Source of the DNA: Paraphysomonas bandaiensis
Lineage: Eukaryota; Chrysophyceae
NCBI GenBank assembly: GCA_965644295.1
Contig: CBFFRP010000146.1
Location: 124,001 to 188,000 of the forward strand
Direction: 5' to 3'
DNA: 64,000 nt
The position numbers and the translations under genes are program-made. This document shows, piece after piece, positions 1 through 11,279 of the stretch. How positions within the stretch are numbered: position 1 is the stretch's first letter; every line of letters begins with the position of its first letter. The notes under the pieces were generated by a model, which was not told where the DNA came from, did no database searches, and worked only from the letters and a program-made list of their open reading frames with translations.

Positions 1-830
1 GCCCTCTTATAACAGTTTGTAAAAAATATTTACAGAGATTTGAAAAGTTTTCAGTGTTGAGAGTTTGGAGACTCTGTATTTCCGTTAAAGTCTTCTGGGA
101 TACACTTAAAATATCCATTTATTTATATGTTAATACAGGGGTTGATATGAGATGGTGTTATTATGAGGTAAGGTGATATGTATGTATATATAGAGGGGAT
201 AGATGTGTAGTTAAGGAGTTTAGTGTTTAATAGCAATGAAATATGCATGTAGATATACATGTATGTACTCCACACTGCTCATACTCATACTGCTGTATAT
301 CATACCACAGCTATCATATATAGTATACGGTATACCGACTGCTGTATACTACTCGTGCTCGTATCTATGTATACTACTGTAAAATATCCTTGCTGCGATA
401 CATAGAAAATGGGGATTTTATTGATAATTATCTCTGATTTTCCAGTATTTCAAGATGTTCTGTTCCACAGAGTGAATATCAATTATACGGGTTACATATA
501 ATGCAAATACATCACATGCGTTCCATATATAGAGAGAGACTACACGGGTTACATGATCTCCACATGGCCCGTATGAATGGTTAAGAAATCTATGGTACTT
601 TCACAACAAAACTTGTCCCAAAATCAGCCAGTGAACGAAAATTGGTTCTATCTTGGATACAATGCATTGCTTTTGTATGGAGCATGTACCTCATGTGTAT
701 GGTCCTTATATACAGATGTCTCATCTATATAGACCGAGTGTCTGTAGTAGTACATATGATATATATCTCTTAGCATCTTAAGGGGGGTGTATATATCATG
801 AACCTGCTTTGATTATTACCCTTCATTCAT
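1..830. other. AT-rich intergenic DNA
   Basis: I see no gene here. The stretch is AT-rich with TATA-like runs and the recurrent intergenic motif TACTGCTGTA (about 287-300 and 338-350). It lies upstream of the orphan gene at 831; no specific promoter element can be assigned. Confidence 0.5.
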
Positions 831-2168
831 ATGATGCCTAAAGGGAAAAATAAAAAAAGTGAGAGTGCATTACCTCAAATACGAGTAGAGATCAAGCATC
901 GTAAGGATGCAGAGAGCTCTGATGTCGTTACTAGAGTTTCCGAACAATCGACTGCAAGCAATTCGTATGACAGCCAAGATCTCCACGATATTTCTTACTC
1001 AGAACATAAATCGAAGGATTCATGCACTCGAGGTGACTGCTTGTATCATGTCAGTGCGAAGCCATTGACATCGTCTATGTATGTCAAAGCAACTGCGGCG
1101 TCACATTTCAACCACCACGGAAAGCTATCTAAACAGAATAAGTGTGCTGTCGATGAATCCAATGATAAAACTCTCGACGTTCCTAGAAAGCGTGCCGTAA
1201 GTGCTGAGGAACTATCGCACAAGTGGCACTACTCAAGTGCCGATCAAGAAAACTTATCATTTGAGTCTGTACAACTCGTTGAGAGCTACTTGGAATGTCA
1301 TCACAGTTTTGCAGACCCATCCGTACCGAAACTGGAGTGTGGAAGTAATTCAAAGAGTGAAGTAAATGTTACTCGTAGGTCAAAGCAACGGGTACCTGCT
1401 GTAAAGCAGAGAGGAGGTCAGGGAGTGTATCTGGACAGTAAACTGCCCGCTCCAATGAAGTATCAACTGCCCCCTCAGTTAGTGCCTAGTAGTGATAAAG
1501 GTAATGAGCTAACCAGCTCACCAGAGCGATTTCCTGCGGCTGAATCTAACGTCTTAGGATTAAACTTCTACCGTCCTTGTACACCTTTTAATAAGGAAGT
1601 GAATCAGGATTCTGAATTTCTTCTACATGTTGTCGGAAGTGCTGTATGGAAATCTCCTCGAGTAGGCTCTAACTCTGTAGTGACTGGGAGTAGTAAAGAT
1701 TCCAATGACAAGGACTACGAATTAGCGTCGCAATCCTCAATTTCGCCTGCTTGTCGCCATCTCAGTATTCATATTCCGACATCAGCAAGGTATAACGCGA
1801 ATGACTCAAATCTTCCTGTTATCAATACTGCCCATGAAAAGAAGCGCAATTTGTCAGTGACTAGGGTAAAAAGCCCAAGTGTTCAAACGACGGAGTCACA
1901 CACTGATGGTTGTGAGAGTACTACGGAATCATCTGTGAATCATTTTCCGGAAGGCTACAAGAATCAGGATCCCCGAAAATTACGTGTGGGTGTTGTCGTC
2001 CCAAATCTGAAAGTGAACTGGCGTAAAGCACAAAAAAAGCAACAGCATAGGTTGCGTAGTTACTTTACCCCGAAGGATTGTCGTATGACCAGAATTGACG
2101 AGGATGTAGACCGTTCCGAATCACCCCTCTCATTATTACTCAAGTATTCAGACCGCAGCTCTTCATGA
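831..2168 (+). CDS. Orphan Ser-rich protein, 445 aa, single exon
   Basis: This is an uninterrupted 445-codon reading frame in otherwise stop-rich DNA, and its base composition is clearly more GC-rich than its flanks, which supports a real gene. The start ATG is immediately followed in frame by a second codon ATG. The protein is hydrophilic, rich in Ser, Asn, Lys and Asp, with no signal peptide, no membrane segment and no domain I recognise. The N-terminus is basic (MMPKGKNKKSES) and the C-terminal 60 residues carry a Lys/Arg/Gln cluster (KAQKKQQHRLR) followed by an acidic Ser-rich end. This looks like an intrinsically disordered, possibly nuclear or phosphorylated protein, but that is inference. 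It could also be one large exon of a longer gene, although no obvious donor precedes the stop. Confidence 0.6.
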   Translation: MMPKGKNKKSESALPQIRVEIKHRKDAESSDVVTRVSEQSTASNSYDSQDLHDISYSEHKSKDSCTRGDCLYHVSAKPLTSSMYVKATAASHFNHHGKLSKQNKCAVDESNDKTLDVPRKRAVSAEELSHKWHYSSADQENLSFESVQLVESYLECHHSFADPSVPKLECGSNSKSEVNVTRRSKQRVPAVKQRGGQGVYLDSKLPAPMKYQLPPQLVPSSDKGNELTSSPERFPAAESNVLGLNFYRPCTPFNKEVNQDSEFLLHVVGSAVWKSPRVGSNSVVTGSSKDSNDKDYELASQSSISPACRHLSIHIPTSARYNANDSNLPVINTAHEKKRNLSVTRVKSPSVQTTESHTDGCESTTESSVNHFPEGYKNQDPRKLRVGVVVPNLKVNWRKAQKKQQHRLRSYFTPKDCRMTRIDEDVDRSESPLSLLLKYSDRSSS

Positions 2169-5100
2169 GGTTTGACATCTAATACTGTGAACAGCAGCTA
2201 CATATTCAAGTTTTGTTACTATAAAGAACTTAAATTACTATAAAGCATGTATATTCATTGTATCATAGTACTTATATTATCTCTTAAATGCCATTGTAGA
2301 GTGTGAATGGTCTTGTATACTGTAATATGTATTCCAGTATCTGTAATATATACTAAATTTTGATATGATTTCTTGAGAACACATCTATATTTCAAACTTA
2401 AACGAACAATTTTCAAACTTAAACGAACAATTTGATAGCTACATTTTCAGTTTTAGAAATAAATATAAACTCATGTAAACAAACGACGCTCACAAAAACT
2501 CTCAAACATGTTGCTTTAATGACTAGTATATATACATGTATACTACATCCTACATCCCTTTCCACTAGGTTTAAGGTGTAAAGGGAAATCTTTGTCTTCA
2601 CAAGCGTTACAAGGTCTCTCATTTCTCCTTTTATCGAATCACTGTAGTTTCAATCTTTATTAGGCATTATAAATTCGTATACCTAAAAATCAGGAGCGGA
2701 ACACTCTCCTTCTGTCAGATATATACCCCAAGTACATAATCTTACGCAGAGGTATCCACTTTCATCAAAGTCTCTAGCTACCATAGGCCGAATGGGTTAT
2801 AATAACGAATGAAATGGTCCCAACTGTTGCTTCGTCTGGCAGATAGCTGCCCTCTATCTTTGGTCCTTGCATCACAGCACCTTATGGAAACATCAGATTT
2901 ATCCCTAAACGAGAGTGTAGAGCCAATCATATAGCTTCTTATGGTATCGCTTTACAACGGTTGGATATACACCGAAAGCACCAGCAGTACCGTGTACCTA
3001 TACCCACCACAGTACAGCAGTACATACACCATATACAGTCTACCGTATAATTCCATACACAGAGACCTCATACCACACACACGTATATATGGTACAGCAG
3101 TGCTGGGTATGTACCATATATGTATGTATGTGACCAGCCAACACTATTAATTTACGGGTCAGTTTAATTAGACCAGCGAACATAAATACTTGCGGGTAGT
3201 AGATAATTCCCATACGGACAGCACATTGTGATTCATATAATAGTCATTATGAACTCATTATTGAAAAATTCATTTTCATTTTTCTCTCACAGTTTTGTGC
3301 GGCCGTTTTCGAGGTATGAATATACGATTACATGTATATACATATGAACTCATTCTAATAATTACTGTGTAGTGTAATATCTCAGCAACTTTGTCGTTCC
3401 CAGCCATTGCTTATGGGTCAGAACACTGTTGTGCGGTTCATGAATCGCAACGCCAGAATACCAAAGAAGGTATAAATTATAAACACTAATTTGTAAGTAT
3501 AGCTTAATGGTGATTATAGGCCAATCATGGTAAGCGACCTTGCAGTCACGCACGGAGGAGAGCGAAAGTAAAGAGGTTTCAAAGTGCTCGGCTGAAAACG
3601 AAGATATTCGGCCAGTGGTAATTCATAAAATAGTTGTAGTGTGTAGTTTATGAGAACATTAGTGGCATCGGCATTGCTTGCAATAGTCTTCATTCGTAAA
3701 TAAAATGTACTCAAAGTATAGTATGAAAATAGCGTTTTCTCCATATACAATCTATTGTTTTCAAGTAACAAATATTTCGAGCACTACAAAAGGCAGCTCC
3801 ATATTTGCCGAGAAACGGGGCCGGGTAACAATACATCATTACCAGTAAAAATGATAATAATAATATTTTAAAGACCAATAATAAATATATTGTGCTAAGA
3901 AGAAACCATTAGCTCGATCGGTTGTAAGTAGTTAGTAGAGGTACAACATGATGATGAAAACCCGATAACAATTTATCAACGTATCAACTAGTACTCTATG
4001 TATTTTAACTTTCAACTCTTCGTCACTGTCGTTCTCATTCTCGTCATGATTGGACAATCCATCATCAATGACATATTGCACTGTCTTTGAGTTGAACAGC
4101 TTGTTGAACCGAAGGAACAGCAACAGTTCAAGGCGCATTCCTCGTCGCAAGTGTGTCATGATAATCTTGGTTCGTCAGTCAATTATAATTCCTTTCAATT
4201 GAGACTTTAACATAATGCAGTCCTTAAATGAGTTCTGTATGATATATATTATGTATAGTAAGCCATAACCAGTCACCTGAGAAATAAGAATTAAAATATT
4301 CTTTATATGTGGACAAGTGAGATTGCTGTATTCTATGTCCTATGAACGTCTTGGAGTTGACAGTTGACAACATTTATAGAATTGACAGTATTGGTTCAAC
4401 ATGCCACATCTAATAGTATTCTCATTTATAATAGCTATTTTAAGTACAATGTACTCAGCCTAGGTCTTGCTTCAGAGCCCTACTGTTAGATTGCAGCAGT
4501 ACTGGCGTACTGGATGGACATCAGTTGTTTAGTGTCAAGTGACAACACATATAGCTCTATTATTGTTTTCCAGGCTATGGTTTACAGATTGAATGAATAG
4601 ACATGTTGTAGCTCTGAAAAGTGTTACGTATTACTTAAATTATGTAATGACAGTGTCACAAGGGCTGTTTAAATCGCAGAAAGAAAGCGCTCGTATTGGT
4701 TGGGAGGTGGCTCACAGAAGTTTTGATCACTATTGCCTGCTTTTTCCCGACGTAGTTCAATGGTTCCTATTTTTATGAACAAATACTTAGAGAAAAACTT
4801 CTTTTCGGAGTCGAGTTCGGAATGAAGTTTAACTCCATTGTTTTTAGAGGACTTAAAATTTGGACGCAAAGAAAGTTTTCCCAAGTTATTTAAGCGGTCC
4901 AAACGTAGCGGAAAAAACTGGAAATATTTTGAAAACCATTAACACCCCTAATGCTGGTGGTATTGGGTTAGTATACCAACGCAATGGTGATTCAAGGGTC
5001 GTTTGAAAGTGTCTCTGACCTTAGAATAGCTTGAATACCTGCACGTCTCATGAAGTCTTGTCTCAACATTTTAAGAACGGCCTTGTGAATGATGGACAGT

Positions 5101-6032
5101 TACTGACGTACCATGTATTTCTACACTTGTTTACTCTGGTTTATTTTCAATAAAGCCTCATGCAGAGAGCGTGTCTGTCTGCAGATATGAATATGGAAAA
5201 GTCGTGTGCAACATGAATATTACAACAATAGATGTATTTCGCTTTGTTACTATTAGCGGAACAAAGATTCTTGTGGATCCAAAAAACATTACTCCATTAA
5301 CGGGGAAACAAGCTTCACTGTTAATCTGTTCGAGACAATCTCTTGACTCCCAATTCTCTTCCAATGTCGTCGAATTCTCTTTCCTTGATGTCAGTAATCA
5401 CATCATCATATTCATCTGACATTACAATAGGACTAGCCGCTTCTAACGGATAATTTTGTCTCTCTCTTTCCATTAATAAGACTATTTCTCTGGATGACTA
5501 TCTTTTCTTGCAATACTCCTCCATATCTGAGATAGATACACAGTTCAGTGTAAGCAAGCGTATGCATCTCATTTTTCGGTATTTAATTGAAGTAAAATTA
5601 CTTTATATTACTTACATACAAGTACGGATGGAATACAGATAATTGTTGTCTCAATATTAGAGGCATGTGTGAACAAAAATATACACACAGCAAGCAATAT
5701 ACTATATCGTATGCTGGTTAGAAATCTTTGGTTTTGATGTAGTGAACTGACCAATTTAGCTAGAAAATCCTTTTTTTTGTTAGATTTTTGTATATTGTAC
5801 AGAGTATACCAGACTGTATACCAGTATATCATACTTCGTACTTGGAATGTGATGTACAGCTACAGATACTCTGTTAGTGTATCAGTACATCCATATATTG
5901 GTATTCACCACACATTTCATCACTATATACACTCACCTCACCTCATAGTGTTACACAGTGACTACTATACCCTGCACTCGACCTCATAGCATTCTACCAC
6001 TGCATATATTAGTATCTATTCCTTTATTAACT
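2169..6032. other. Gene-poor intergenic region
   Basis: No gene is recognised in this 3.9 kb stretch. It contains a 22-bp perfect tandem duplication near 2391-2434 (TTCAAACTTAAACGAACAAT twice), short stop-rich frames, and a small acidic frame on the minus strand (3932-4159, DENENDSDEEL) that may be a fragment of a decayed transposase, without proof. Around 5158-5480 both strands have short frames without family resemblance. A segment at 5641-5692 recurs diverged at 49498-49550. Confidence 0.45.
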
Positions 6033-6893
6033 ATGGCTCTTATACGGAATATATCCAGACATATGACTAAAGGACCTCTAGTGGGTCGTCATTTTTCTCT
6101 ACTAGGGAAAGGTACGTATATATACATGTATATATGTATATATAGAGAGTGATGCGTGTTTTTGTCTATAGGTTTATCTAGTGTGGAAGCTGAAGAGTAT
6201 TTAGGAGCATTTCCTTGTGTTAAAATGAGAGGACTTCCTTTTGATGTCACTCTTGATGATGTCTGTGATTTCTTGGGTGGTATTCGACCAGTTGACATCG
6301 TGCCACAGATGGGAAAAGGAAAATCTAAAGGTATTGTTTGTTTTTTATATGATATTGATACCTTATGTTTGACTTGATATATAGCAACCGTTGCGGTCCT
6401 CTTCGCTAATGTCAACGATGCTAGCGCAGCACTTAAACTAGACAAGAAGTGCATAGGAGAGAGATACATAGATGTTTTCCGTATCCGCCGGGACGAATTC
6501 CACAAGGTTGTGAGTGAACACCTCGCTGAGCGCGCTCCTATTGTTTTGTCGCGACCCAATATGGCCAACTATGAAGCAGTACTCAAGTTGGACGGCCTCT
6601 CATTCGAAGCCTCTTTCGATGATATCAAGCGGTTCATGTCCGGTACGTTTGTAAGATATTAGCGTGTTAGGGTAAATTTCTGTATTGCAGGTTTTGATAT
6701 TACAAATGACGATATTATATTGGAGGCTAACCAACAGGGCAATCCAAGTGGTGCGGCTTATGTAGGATTTGCTTGTGAGAAAACCGCTGCCAAAGCACTT
6801 AAAGCATTGAATAGAAAAGCAATGGGTATAAGAAATATTAACATATCTACCGTTAACCCTACGGAAGCTGATAAGGTCAAGAGTATTTACTAA
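6033..6893 (+). CDS. Two-RRM RNA-binding protein, hnRNP F/H- or GRSF1-like, 232 aa
   Basis: Four exons (6033-6111, 6172-6330, 6385-6642, 6691-6893) joined by GT-AG introns of 60, 54 and 48 nt; phases are consistent and the stop is TAA. The protein has two RRM folds. The first has the RNP2-like strand VKMRGLPFDVTLDD and the RNP1-like strand ATVAVLFANVNDA; the second has VLKLDGLSFEASFDDIK and GAAYVGFACEKTAA. The strand MRGLPF is typical of the quasi-RRMs of hnRNP F/H and GRSF1, which bind G-rich RNA. The first 26 residues are basic, without acidic residues, and moderately hydrophobic (MALIRNISRHMTKG), resembling a mitochondrial targeting peptide; GRSF1 of animals acts in mitochondria, so a mitochondrial RNA-binding role is plausible but inferred. 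The start was chosen as the only ATG in frame before the first donor that gives a short leader. Confidence 0.82.
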
Positions 6894-8047
6894 GTAATAA
6901 GTAACTGTATTTCTGATTGTGGAATCTGAATCCTTTATCAATTCTGAAGTAGCCTAGAAAGAATATACTGGTGCCAGTATTCTGTATGACAAACGTAGTA
7001 TGAAGTACTACACAGTTAAATATTTGTTCTGAATGTACTACACAGTTAAATATTTGTTCTGAATCACTACTGACACATGAAGAGTTGTCGTGGTGTAGGT
7101 TTTGTATGTACAGCTTCATTACGTAATACACAGGGCCAGGTAAAATATATTGGATTGCAATATACAATATACTCTTATACTTGTAGTAGCACAGGACATC
7201 TGTCCTATGTTACCACCAAAGTGGTAGACATGAGAGGAGTCATTGTCGCATTCAGGAAACTGGATAAGGAAGGAAATACCACTGAAGAGCAAACTCCGAT
7301 TTATGTCAAAGATGTTGTAAAAAAATACTTATTCTACCAGGTCTCAGACTCAGAATTGTTGAGTTCTGCTACATGAGAGCAATTGAAAGCTGCAATTATA
7401 AGGTATTTAAATATTTAAATTACTGTATTATACAGTTGTAGTCTTGTTAATCGTATTGTGAGAATGAATGACGATAAGTATATAGCGGTAAAACGGAATA
7501 TAGTCACGATGCAAGTTGTAGTGACGATGTAAGATCGTCGTACGAGAAATGAGTGGTAGTGGAGACAACATGATAATGATAAATGATAAGAGATATCGAT
7601 TATAATTTATAATTCTCAGCATTGAGTATAAGTTACCTTCTGTTGTTAAGTTAATACTTCTCATATAATTTCAAACCTTGATAAGAATGACAAGTTTAAT
7701 ACTTTGCTCACTGTTACTACAAATCTGATCTAACTCATTTCGCGAATTATTAAACTTGTCATTCTGAGACCTGGTAGAATAAGTCATTTTTACAACATCG
7801 TTGACATAAATCGGAGTTTGCTCTTCAGTGGTATTTCCTTCAAGTCGAGGTAATACCAAAACCTGGTAAAGCAATTTCACCAGGTTTCATATATAAGTAT
7901 TGAGTTATTATTTTACTGTAATTTGTATCTGAGAGGTTAAAGATAAAGAAAAAGTCGCAAGTATAGTTGTTATTAGCAGTATTTATTGCGTTAAAAGTTG
8001 GCCCTGCTATTATTACTTGTGTTTTGTAATATCATATTCTCATATAG
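6894..8047. mobile_element. Decayed transposable-element DNA with inverted segments
   Basis: No intact gene. A segment encoding GNTTEEQTPIYVKDVVK occurs on the plus strand near 7270-7330 and again on the minus strand near 7785-7850, forming an imperfect inverted repeat (about 85-bp arms, roughly 400 bp apart). The same family reappears at 14640-14800 next to copia-like coding relics, so these are fragments of one dispersed element. A 30-bp tandem duplication (GTACTACACAGTTAAATATT unit) lies near 7003-7063, and a small hairpin with arms GAATGACAAGTTTAATA lies near 7685-7763. Frames are broken by stops. Confidence 0.5.
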
Positions 8048-8862
8048 CTACACCTGCTTCGCTTGAGACTGCAAACGCTCCAACCGAATAGCCTGATTTC
8101 GGATACATTGCATACGCATATAGCCATCTTTACCACTACTACTTACAGTAGTATTAGTACCTATGCTCGGAAACGACGCGGCAACAGCCGCTGGGGGCAC
8201 ATTGCTAGTAGGTGGAGGATCATAAGCAGGTGAAGGATCATAAGCAGTTAGTACAGTGTATAGTAACAACGCACAACAATAATCAGAACAATACCGCATA
8301 TATACGACATACGACCCCGTCACCATCTTTATGAACAGTATTACTTACCCTGCTCGTGCGCTTTCGTGGTATCTCTTCCTCCGCCTCCGGGTCGTCGTTG
8401 GATATGTCGCCACGAATGTTGACAACATTCTTCTTCCCGTTGCACTTCTCCTACACCATAATATGTACACAGTTAGTGCAGTGTATAGTAACAACGCACA
8501 ACAATAATCAGAACAATACCGCATATATACGACATACGACCCCGTCACCATCTTTATGAACAGTATTACTTACCCTGCTCGTGCACTTTCGTGGTATCTC
8601 TTCCTCCGCCTCCGGGTCGTCGTTGGATATGTCGCCACGAATGTTGACAACATTCTTCTTCCCGTTGCACTTCTCCTACACCATAATATGTACACAGTTA
8701 GTGCAGTGTATAGTAACAACGCACAACAATAATCAGAACAATACCGCATATATACGACATACGACCCCGTCACCATCTTTATGAGCAGTATTGCTTACCC
8801 TGCTCGTGCACTTTCGTGGTATCTCTTCCTCCGCCTCCGGGTCGTCGTTGGATATGTCGCCA
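8048..8862 (-). pseudogene. 3' fragment of a gene with a tandemly triplicated 102-nt exon
   Basis: On the minus strand a 102-nt segment is flanked by an acceptor (GTGTAG) and a donor (GTAAGTAA). It encodes an acidic-to-basic 34-residue peptide (EKCNGKKNVVNIRG at its start, EEEIPRKRTSR at its end). It occurs at 8349-8450, 8574-8675 and, truncated, from 8799 to about 8862, each copy with its own intron; the period is 225 bp. Because 102 is divisible by 3, each copy keeps the frame. A plausible last exon is 8092-8048 (peptide AIRLERLQSQAKQV, stop TAG); the frame upstream of it is also open (AYDPSPAYDPPP), so the 3' structure is uncertain. The 5' part is missing: the third copy breaks off into the 553-bp repeat. 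I do not recognise the family. It may be expressed as an end-fragment or be a pseudogene. Confidence 0.5.
8349..8862. repeat. 225-bp tandem duplication of exon plus intron
   Basis: The units starting at about 8345 and 8570 are almost identical over their full 225 bp, and a third begins at about 8795 and ends abruptly at 8862. Each holds a 102-nt exon-like segment and a 123-nt intron-like segment. The near identity implies a recent duplication or ongoing homogenisation. Confidence 0.85.
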
Positions 8863-9725
8863 TGTCTGAGAGTGGTATCAGCTCTGCAGCAATCTGATGT
8901 ATGTGTACGTGTCTGTCTGTCTGTCTGTGTGCTCAGGAGGTGTGATCCACACAACAATGAACACCTCATCCGATAAACCACACCTCCTGAGCACTCCTCA
9001 CTGTCATCAACAATGTCACCATATTAACATCAGAAGATACTAACTCAGAAGATACATGCATCACTCTATATGTATGCATGTGTATGGTGTGTTAAGTTAT
9101 GCATATATATATATTATTGTCATGATGTGCGTGTTGTAAGCACTGCTCGTGCAGTGTGGTTGCGGTGTAGTATGATGGGTTCAATGTTCAGGTGGGCTCA
9201 AAGCAGGGGGAATAGGAAGTGTTCTAACGTGCACAATCAAACGATGTTATAATGTTTCGTCTGCTTGTACTTGTTGGACCTCTCTACACGAGTCCACACT
9301 CCTCAATCCACTGTATGAGGCTCTGTGCTACAGCCTCGTGACCAAACACTGTCATGAAGACCTTCCTGGAAGGCAGTTATAAGCCTGCAACTCTGAACCA
9401 CATAGTAAGAAGTGTCATCTGAGAGTGGTGTGACCTCTGCAGCATTCGGAGGTGTGTGTATGTATGTGTGTGTCTGTCTGTGTGCTCAGGAGGTGTGATC
9501 CACACAACAATGAACACCTCATCCGATAAACCACACCTCCTGAGCACTCCTCACTGTCATCAACAATGTCACCATCTAAGCACCAGAAGATACTGACTCA
9601 GAAGATCCATCCCTCTATATGTATGTATGTGTGTGTGTGTGTGTTAAGTTATGCATATGTATTATGGTCAAGATGTGCGTGTTGTAGTCACTGCTCGTGC
9701 AGTGTGGTTGCGGTGTAGTGTGATG
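8863..9725. repeat. Tandem repeat, period about 553 bp, with a 16-bp-arm hairpin in each copy
   Basis: The sequence from TCTGAGAGTGG at about 8865 recurs at about 9418, and most of the following 300 bp repeats (for example CAACAATGAACACCTCATCC). Each copy contains the perfect inverted repeat GTGCTCAGGAGGTGTG / CACACCTCCTGAGCAC (8929-8944 with 8979-8994; 9482-9497 with 9532-9547), separated by 34 bp. No coding potential is evident. Confidence 0.75.
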
Positions 9726-10077
9726 CACACCGCGTCCTCACCACACACTCATGACGCGTGTTCGACGCTCTTGTGGGGCGTTTTTGGTCAAATTCAAATT
9801 TTTTTTGTACGTGTTTTTCTATATGTTATGCTGCGCCGTGCTCGATCTGGGCGCACATGCATGTCTAGATGTGTCCGGTGCGAGGAACATATTTTGAAAT
9901 GCATGCACTTCATCTCCATGTGCAGTTAGTTTCTATCACATCAACACCATATCAATAGTAGCATGTGATGTGATGTGATGTGATGTCATCTGGGACACAC
10001 AAAAAGGTACGACGACACGAACCTGTCTGCCATGAATGTCTGTTATGCTTGATTACATGTACGTACGTATATATAAT
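9726..10077. other. Spacer between tandem repeats
   Basis: No gene is seen. A short run of GTGAT units lies near 9961-9985. The stretch is somewhat more GC-rich than other intergenic DNA, but nothing in it matches a known family. Confidence 0.4.
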
Positions 10078-11104
10078 GGTTGCGGAAGGAAACCTGTGAC
10101 TTCAACTCGCCTCAATAGCGGTGGCGACTGCTATTGGGACAGTGTCGTCATGAAAAGATGTGACCTTCCCAACCTTCATATGTTATACTTGTTTGTTCGG
10201 TCACCTGTGATATCCACTCGTGTCAGTAGCGGTGGCGACTGCTATTGGCGCAGGGTTGTCATGAAAAGATGTCGACAGAACTTACTTGTATGTTATACTG
10301 TATATATAATGGTTGCGGAAGGAAACCTGTGACTTCAACTCGCCTCAATAGCGGTGGCGACTGCTATTGGGACAGTGTCGTCATGAAAAGATGTGACCTT
10401 CCCAACCTTCATATGTTATACTTGTTTGTTCGGTCACCTGTGATATCCACTCGTGTCAGTAGCGGTGGCGACTGCTATTGGCGCAGGGTTGTCATGAAAA
10501 GATGTCGACAGAACTTACTTGTATGTTATACTGTATATATAATGGTTGCGGAAGGAAACCTGTGACTTCAACTCGCCTCAATAGCGGTGGCGACTGCTAT
10601 TGGGACAGTGTCGTCATGAAAAGATGTGACCTTCCCAACCTTCATATGTTATACTTGTTTGTTCGGTCACCTGTGATATCCACTCGTGTCAGTAGCGGTG
10701 GCGACTGCTATTGGCGCAGGGTTGTCATGAAAAGATGTCGACAGAACTTACTTGTATGTTATACTGTATATATAATGGTTGCGGAAGGAAACCTGTGACT
10801 TCAACTCGCCTCAATAGCGGTGGCGACTGCTATTGGGACAGTGTCGTCATGAAAAGATGTGACCTTCCCAACCTTCATATGTTATACTTGTTTGTTCGGT
10901 CACCTGTGATATCCACTCGTGTCAGTAGCGGTGGCGACTGCTATTGGCGCAGGGTTGTCATGAAAAGATGTCGACAGAACTTACTTGTATGTTATACTGT
11001 ATATATAATGGTTGCGGAAGGAAACCTGTGACTTCAACTCGCCTCAATAGCGGTGGCGACTGCTATTGGGACAGTGTCGTCATGAAAAGATGTGACCTTC
11101 CCAA
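10078..11104. repeat. 233-bp higher-order minisatellite, about 4.4 copies
   Basis: The unit starting GGTTGCGGAAGGAAACCTGT begins at 10078, 10311, 10544, 10777 and 11010, an exact 233-bp period with almost perfect identity between copies. Each unit is itself made of two diverged halves of about 117 bp sharing TAGCGGTGGCGACTGCTATT and TGTCATGAAAAGATGT. This dimeric, higher-order structure resembles satellite organisation. Because 233 is not a multiple of 3, the overlapping 106-codon frames it creates shift from copy to copy and are not credible genes. Confidence 0.92.
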
Positions 11105-11279
11105 TCTGCACGTGTTGCATCCGTGTATTCTGTGCCCATGGTCTTTTGCTTGCAGTAAAATACATATCTATTATAAATATACATTAACTATTGAAATATA
11201 TTGTACAGATATATTTACTATTAGCATGAAAGAACCAGTGCCATGTTGAAGACCTTTATGTCCGCCTGCTGCATGCATT

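Noticed and set aside
3932-4159. Minus-strand acidic 75-codon frame as a piggyBac-type transposase start
   Set aside because: Only a short acidic stretch supports it; no catalytic motif or terminal repeats are visible.
10036-11249. Series of overlapping 98- to 106-codon plus-strand frames
   Set aside because: The unit is 233 bp, not a multiple of 3; frames restart in each copy, as expected of non-coding repeats.
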